A stretch of DNA of 13,420 bases, taken from Poronia punctata. Lineage: Eukaryota; Ascomycota; Sordariomycetes; Xylariales; Xylariaceae. The notes below the pieces were generated by a model. The model was not told the origin of the DNA, searched no databases, and saw only the letters and a list, made by a program, of their open reading frames with translations. Shown in pieces: positions 7,953 through 13,420 of this stretch (positions are counted from its first letter, which is position 1; each line of letters starts with the position of its first letter). The stretch spans positions 1 to 13,420 of the forward strand of contig MU401969.1 of the NCBI GenBank assembly GCA_022579005.1. The letters are read 5' to 3'. The position numbers were made by a program, and so were the translations under genes.

Positions 7953-8958
7953 ATGGCAGAATTCATAGATATAGCAGTAATTGGGGGTGGACCAGCTGGT
8001 CTTACAGCAGCCGCCACACTTGCCCGTCAATTACATACCGCCGTGGTATTCGACTCCCACTCGTATCGAAATACCAAGGCATCTCAAATACACATGGTGC
8101 CTGGTTGGGAGAACAAGAGCCCTCACGACTTTCGCTTGAAGGCTAGAGAAGATATTCTTGCGAATTACCGGACTATTCGGTTCGAAGACGTGGCGGTTGA
8201 GAAGATTGAGAAGAAGAATGGTGCGCATTTCTTGATCGGGGATGTGAACGGAAAGGAGTGGAACTTTCGAAAGGTGATTCTAGCGGTGGGCTCGGCTGAT
8301 GTATATCCCCCGATTCCGGGATACGGGGATCTATGGGCCACGCGGATGTAAGTAAACGGCCTTTGTCAAAAACTAAATACTTACTAACAGCGACCATTAT
8401 CTTAGCTTCCACTGTTTGTTTTGTAAGGGGTATGAGGATAGAGGAGCATCATCTGTTGGTGTTTTGGCCGTTTCCCCTGTGACAGCTGCTCCGTTGGTGA
8501 TGCACATGGCAGAAAACGCGGCCCAACTGAGTGACACCGTCACACTCTATACCAACGGTGACGAAGAACTCACGGCCCAACTCGAACCGATAGGAAATGA
8601 TAGGTTCAACATCGAGTCTCGTCAGATTAGAAGCCTCGCTGGCAGTGATGTGGCAGAGTTTGTCACTGTGGAATTCACAGACGGATCTAAAAATCAGGAA
8701 AGGTTTCTGGTTCATAATCCGACGACCACTGTTCAAGGACCATTTGTCGAGCAGCTGGGAATTAAATTGACCCCTATAGGAGATGTCGAAGCCGAAGCTC
8801 CTGCCCATCAGACTAGTGTTCGTGGAGTCTTTGCTGCTGGAGATTGCATCACCCCTTACAAGGTTATTCCTGGCGCTATCTCGAGCGGATGTAATGCTGC
8901 TGTGGCGGCATGTACTCAACTTCAAGCTGAGAAGTATGGGCAGAAACCGATGTTTTAG
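7953..8958 (+). CDS. Thioredoxin-reductase-like FAD-dependent oxidoreductase, GliT-type family (two exons, complete)
   Basis: A 315-aa flavoprotein of the pyridine nucleotide-disulphide oxidoreductase class II fold, expected to move electrons between FAD/NADPH and a Cys pair; probably soluble. Exon 1 (7953-8347) holds the FAD-binding GGGPAG (residues 11-16) and the family's VFDSHSYRN (32-40). Exon 2 (8406-8958) holds the redox pair CLFC (C135, C138) followed by KGYEDRG, and the second FAD motif GVFAAGD (272-278). Where classical TrxR has a glycine-rich NADPH motif, residues about 149-165 read VGVLAVSPVTAAP, which is not canonical. The start is the first in-frame ATG, with a purine at -3 and G at +4; stop TAG. 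No lesions are seen. Relatives include GliT/HlmI-like dithiol oxidases of fungal disulphide metabolites, but many family members lie outside such clusters, so the substrate is unknown. Confidence 0.9.
8348..8405 (+). other. Intron of the TrxR-like gene
   Basis: Donor GTAAGT, branch site CTAAC at 8384-8388, acceptor CTTAG ending at 8405; 58 nt. The splice splits an ATC (Ile) codon and restores W-A-T-R-I-F-H-C-L-F-C, the family's conserved order into the redox motif. Confidence 0.92.
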
Positions 8959-9594
8959 ATATAATTACCTACATATTTTGAGGGAGATGATTAGATTAGC
9001 TCTCCAAAACAGCAATAACAAGTCTTTTCCTAGTTATTCAATGGCCAACTCTAAAAGAACCTGCTAGTATCTTCCACAGAAGAAGTGAATCTACCCCTAT
9101 AACCACGGTTCTAAGTAGAACCTACTCAGGGAGGCCCTCAACACGAAACACACTTCAGCGTCCGTCGTTGCAACGAGTCGAGATTCGATCTTGTACGGTA
9201 ATTTCGATCCAGGATCCTGCATACATTATTTGGTTCCACTTACCCTCTGACCGTAAGATACTATGATAACGAACCATTAGAGAGAAGCCGTTTTCTCTGA
9301 CCTCAACTTAAAGTTGACCCTTAGCTTGATTATCTTGTCGTTGAGATATATATCTAGCAGCGTACCGGACTTTCAACTCACGGCGCGAAAGAAATAATGG
9401 TAATAGACGTTATAGGTTTACGAACCTTGCAATGCTTCAACTGTACTGAAAACGAGCTTGTTAGACCCGTATCGTACGACGTGGCCTGACATACAAAAAA
9501 TAAGTAATTCTCAAAGACCAGAGATTAGATACGTATAGTCGCTTTAAAGCGCGGTGTCGGTAGAGCTACACTACGCTAATTTGCAGTATACCGT
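8959..9594. other. Gene-free 3' flank of the TrxR-like gene
   Basis: About 635 bp of near-normal composition with no convincing open frame. The first 100 or so bases are probably the 3' untranslated region of the oxidoreductase. Small palindromes occur at 9303-9317 (TCAACTT-A-AAGTTGA) and 9540-9551. No tRNA or other RNA gene was recognised. Composition falls abruptly at about 9595, after GCAGTATACCG. Confidence 0.6.
9540..9551. repeat. 12-bp palindrome near the right border (CGCTTTAAAGCG)
   Basis: CGCTTTAAAGCG equals its reverse complement and lies about 45 bp before the change into AT-rich DNA. Its core, ACGCTTTAAAGC in a variant form, also occurs in the left block at about 594-605. It may be a residual element end; support is weak. 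Confidence 0.45.
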
Positions 9595-11009
9595 TTTTTT
9601 TAACTACCTTACTTTTTTAATTTTTCCTATTTTCTAACCTTTTATACTACTTTTTTTAACTAAAATTAACGTTTTTTAAAGCTATTTTTATAGATTTAAA
9701 GCGTTATAACTGCTTATTTTTAAAGGTTATACTATTTTAAAGCAAAAAACGTGTTTTTTACGTTTTTTATAGCAAAAATAAGCTAATAAACGCGTTTTAT
9801 AGTTAAATTTAACTTAATTACTTATTACTTTATATTTAAAGCTATTACTATTAATACTAACTACTTTGCTTTTTATTTTTAGCTATATTTAAAGCTATTT
9901 TTAGGTATTATTTTATTTAATATAGCAACTAGCTATTAATTAACTACTTTAAAACGTTTAAATTTACTAACTATAATAATTAAAAAAAACTAAACTAATA
10001 AGTAAATAGCTTAATAGTTTAATTATAATAAATAAACTATTAAATAAATAAAACTATTATATAAATTAAAAAGTAAAAAAAGCTAGTTTGCTAAAAAAAA
10101 GCTATTTTAACTTTTTAAAGCTATTTTTATAAGCTTTAAAAGCTTTTATTAAAAAATTAAAAGTTAAACTTAACTTTTATTTTAATAAAATATAGTAGTT
10201 TTTAGCTATAAAATATAATATTTATATTAGCATTTTTACTATTTTTATATACTTAAAAAAGCACTATTAGTTATATAAAAAGCTAAAAATTAAGCTAGCT
10301 TAATAAAATCTTAAAAAATAGCTATTTTATAAGCATTAAATAGCTAAATTTATTACTAATATATTTATTTTTTTAATAAATTTAGTATTAATAAATAAAA
10401 TATAAATAAGCAAAATAAGTAAGCTTTTAAAAGTTATACTTTTTTTATAACTAAGATTTTAAAAAAAGTATATAATATAATATTTTTTTAGCTATTATAT
10501 ATAATAGTATACTTTATAATACTACTTTTATTTATTTAAAAAAGTTAAAAACTTTACGCTTTAAGTAATAGTTAAAATATAAAATTATATTATTAATAAA
10601 CTTTTTTTTTAGCTTTAAGTTAGTACTAGTTATAAATAATGCTTTTTTTTACTATTTTAAAGTTATTTACAAGCTTAAAAATAAATTTAATATTAAATTA
10701 TAGTTTTTGCTACTTTATTTACTTAATTTTAACTTTATTAAGCTTTTTTAAAAATATTAAAAGCTTATATATAGCAGCAAGCTAAGTAAAAAAAAAAAAT
10801 TTAAAAATATTAATAAATTTTAAAACCTTTTTATAAAGTATTACTATAAAATTAGTAATAAAGTTAAAAAAATTAAAAGTTACTTTAAAAACGTTAGTGC
10901 TAGCAATAATATTAAATACTAGTAAATCTAAGTATAATTTAATATAATTTTATATATTTTATAGCATAATTTAGTAAATAAACATTAATATTGCTTTTAT
11001 TTCTTATAT

Positions 11010-11050
11010 TTTATTATTATTATTTACGTTTTTATTATTATTATTTTTTT
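11010..11050. repeat. (TTA)n simple repeat
   Basis: Runs of TTA at about 11011-11024 and 11032-11045, separated by TTTACGTT. Simple-sequence DNA within the AT block. Confidence 0.7.
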
Positions 11051-11635
11051 TACTACTTATATTATATAGTTTATATAATTATTTTAGCGTATATAGTTTA
11101 TTAAATTTAATTAAAAATAAAATAGCTATTATAAAATAAATTAAAAAAGCTATAAATAAATAAAAAAAGCAATAGCTAATTTATTAATTACTTAAAAAGC
11201 TTAAAAAGCTTATTACTACTTATTTAATATTAGCTACTTTATAATACTTTTATATTTAGCTTTATTTTTAATAAATTTAGTAGTAAAGTGCTATATTTGC
11301 ATATATATAATAAGTACAATATAACATTATTTAAACTATTAGTTTTTTAAATAATAAAGTTAATAAAAAGTTATATTAGTAGCTATTAAAGCAATATATA
11401 ATATAATAAAATTAGCAATTAAAAAGCTAGTTTAACATTTAAAGTGCTTTAATAAGTTATTTATAAAGTTTATATAGTTTATATTTATTACTAATAATAA
11501 AAAGCTTTTAATTAATAAGTTAAATAGCTTTTTAAAAGCTTTTAAAAGTAGTATAATAAGTAATAATTTAAGCTTAGTATTATAAAAAGCTATATTAGCT
11601 TTTAAAGCTATATAGTTAATAATGCAATAAAAATT

Positions 11636-11740
11636 AAAGATTTCTAAAGATCACTCTAACTTTATACTAAAAAAGGTCTAGCTAAAGTAGACGTATTAAC
11701 TAGGTTTTAAGGGCTTTGTATTAATTACAGCTTTATAAAG
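11636..11740. other. Less-mutated pocket inside the right AT block
   Basis: Within about 55 bases (11639-11691) there are four TpC and three GpA dinucleotides, against none in over a kilobase of the left block. The next stretch keeps GGGC and other G-rich triplets. It may be a short segment that escaped mutation, a younger insertion, or a piece of a conserved coding domain of the ancestral element. Plus-strand frames give only fragments interrupted by TAA or TAG. No domain was identified. Confidence 0.5.
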
Positions 11741-13420
11741 GTATTTTAAAAAGCATAACTTAGTATATTATATATATAATAAATAGCTAGGTATTTAGGT
11801 TTAAAAAGTAATATAAAAATAATAGCTATATATATAAAAATAAAAATTAAGCTAGCTTTTTTTAGTTTTATAGCTACTTTATAATATAAAGCGTAACTAG
11901 TATATATGCTAATTACGTTGTAATTTTTCTTAGCTAAAAAGGTTGCTATTTTTAGCACTTTAAAGCTAAAATAAATTAATATATTATAAATTTTTTTTTT
12001 TTTTAGTAAAATTAATATAATGCTTTATTGTTTTATTGTTTAATAAGCCTTTTATAGCTATTTAAAGCTATTAAAGGTTTTATTTATTAAAATTGCTTAT
12101 TATTAGCTTTAGTAGTAGCTTACTTTAGCTGCTAAAACTTTACTTTAGCTATTATAGCGTTAAAAGCTACTATATTTATATAATATTATATTTAACTTTT
12201 TTATTTATAAAAATAAATAAGCTAAAAGCAAATTATATATTAAAAAAAAGTTTTATTAACTTTATAATATAAAGTAATAGCTAAACTTAAACTTATATTA
12301 GCAGTAAATTACTTTAGCGTATTTTGTTAATATTATTATAATATAATATTTTTAATAGTAAATTTAAGTATATACTTTTTTACTTTTATAAAAAGGCTAT
12401 AAAGCTTATAATAAGTTTAATATTATTATGCTTTTTTTTAAAGCTTTTTAGCTAGCAAAACTTTTAAACTTTAATTATAACTATTATTAATAAAAAGCTT
12501 TTTACTTAATAAGCATACTATTAATACTTTAAATAAAGTACTTATTACTTTAGTATTTTTTTATAAAAAAGTAATTAAAACTATATTAGCTAAAAATTAT
12601 AGTAAAGCTTTTAAAGTACTTTATATATTTAGTTTAATAAACTTAGTTATAGTTATTATAAAAGTTTAAAATTATAAAGCTTTTTGTTAATTTAGCTTTA
12701 TTAATATAGTTTTTTATTTAGTAAAATAAATTTTAGCTATATTTTTAAGTGCTATTAATAAGGTAGCTATATTTTAAAGTTAATAATTATTATAAATGCT
12801 AGTAGTTAAAAAAGTAAGCTAGTTTAAAACTTTAAATAAGTAAACTACGTAAATAATACTAAGCATTTTATATTTTTAGCTTTTATATTATATTAATAAA
12901 AGTATTACTATAATATGTTTTAAAGTAAGCAATGTATTAAAAATAATTAAGTATACTTAGTATAGTTTTTTTTTAATATACTTAATATTTTATTTAAATA
13001 TATTTAAACTATTAATAATAAACGCTGCTTTTTAATTATAGTTAATTACTATAGTATACTAATAAAGCTTTTTATAATATTTTAAAATAAAATAAGTTAG
13101 TATTTATTTACAAATATTAGCTTTTTATTATAAGTTATAAGTAACTTTATTTTAAGCTTAAGTTTTTATAAAATAAACCTTTTATATAAGTTTAATAGCT
13201 ATAATAAAGTATTTAAAGTAAAAGTTAAAATAATAACTTTTTATAAAATATTTTATAATAATTATTACTTTTTTATTAATAAGCTATTTTTAGTAGCAAA
13301 TTTTAAGCGCTATATTAATTAAGTACTTTAGCTTATATTAGTACTATATTATATTGCTATTTTTATTATATAAGTTTATAAAGCTATAAAAGCTATTAGT
13401 ATTTAGTTTTATAAAGTATA

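Larger units (their letters stand above)
9595..13420. other. AT-rich, RIP-like mutated block (right), no intact gene
   Basis: About 3.8 kb with the same character as the left block: very low GC, stops in all frames, TpC/GpA almost absent and CpA/TpG scarce. Short segments recur, for example a 20-mer starting TTTTTAAAGC at 9673-9692 and again at 10112-10131, as expected of decayed repeats or simple sequence. A 70-residue minus-strand open frame at 11746-11958 is made of Ile, Tyr, Lys, Phe and Leu and has no domain signal. The block continues past the window end. It probably consists of one or more destroyed transposons of unknown class. Confidence 0.82.

Noticed and set aside
7823..8146. A 107-codon frame overlapping the TrxR-like start as a possible upstream regulatory ORF
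   Set aside because: It begins before the pyrimidine tract that probably precedes the transcription start, and its protein has no signature. Its second half is a shadow of the real gene.
8449..8925. A 158-codon minus-strand open frame antisense to the TrxR-like gene
   Set aside because: The opposite strand encodes clear FAD and redox motifs in a spliced, family-like protein. The antisense frame has none.
11746..11958. A 70-codon minus-strand open frame in the right AT block
   Set aside because: Low-complexity Ile/Tyr/Lys/Phe composition typical of AT-rich noise. TGA is almost absent because GpA is depleted, so chance open frames are longer than usual.
1..13420. CRISPR array, bacterial operon, prophage or plasmid features
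   Set aside because: The genes are spliced fungal genes. There are no regularly spaced repeats with unique spacers, no ribosome binding site pattern and no bacterial gene organisation.

Overview
The window looks like part of the nuclear genome of a filamentous ascomycete (Pezizomycotina). The genes carry short introns with GT donors, CTAAC-like branch sites and pyrimidine-AG acceptors, and the proteins belong to families typical of moulds. The composition is sharply two-sided. Two blocks of extremely AT-rich, gene-dead DNA (about 1-3030 and about 9595-13420, near 15-20 % GC by eye) enclose one island of ordinary composition (about 3030-9595). This is the layout of a genome compartmentalised by repeat-induced point mutation (RIP) or a similar C-to-T process.

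Left AT block: no supportable gene. It holds a 60-bp tandem repeat (about 241-440), AT microsatellites, small inverted and direct repeats, and a striking lack of TpC and GpA dinucleotides (none in the first 1,079 bases by my reading). A perfect short hairpin (3033-3051) sits at the border with the island.

Island: (1) a complete GNAT-type N-acetyltransferase on the minus strand (4494 to 3674, one 95-nt intron, 241 aa). (2) A divergently placed plus-strand gene for a 12-TM amino acid/choline/GABA-type permease (5091 to about 6859). It is a pseudogene, with two frameshifts, three premature TAG codons that all fit CpA-to-TpA change, a GC instead of GT donor, and a lost C-terminus. (3) About 1.1 kb without a convincing gene, including a 9-nt telomere-like repeat. 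(4) A complete thioredoxin-reductase-like flavoprotein with a CLFC redox motif, related to the GliT-type family (7953-8958, one 58-nt intron, 315 aa). (5) About 630 bp of gene-free sequence leading to the right border.

Right AT block: again no intact gene; it probably consists of RIP-destroyed repeats. One small pocket (about 11636-11740) is visibly less mutated and is the best place to try to identify the ancestral element.

The two intact genes and the dead transporter share no obvious pathway. An acetyltransferase, a small-molecule transporter and a GliT-like oxidoreductase together could be the remains of an accessory metabolic or self-protection locus, but that is inference. I see no clear new system. 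The most unusual signal is the dinucleotide context of the mutation process in the AT blocks.
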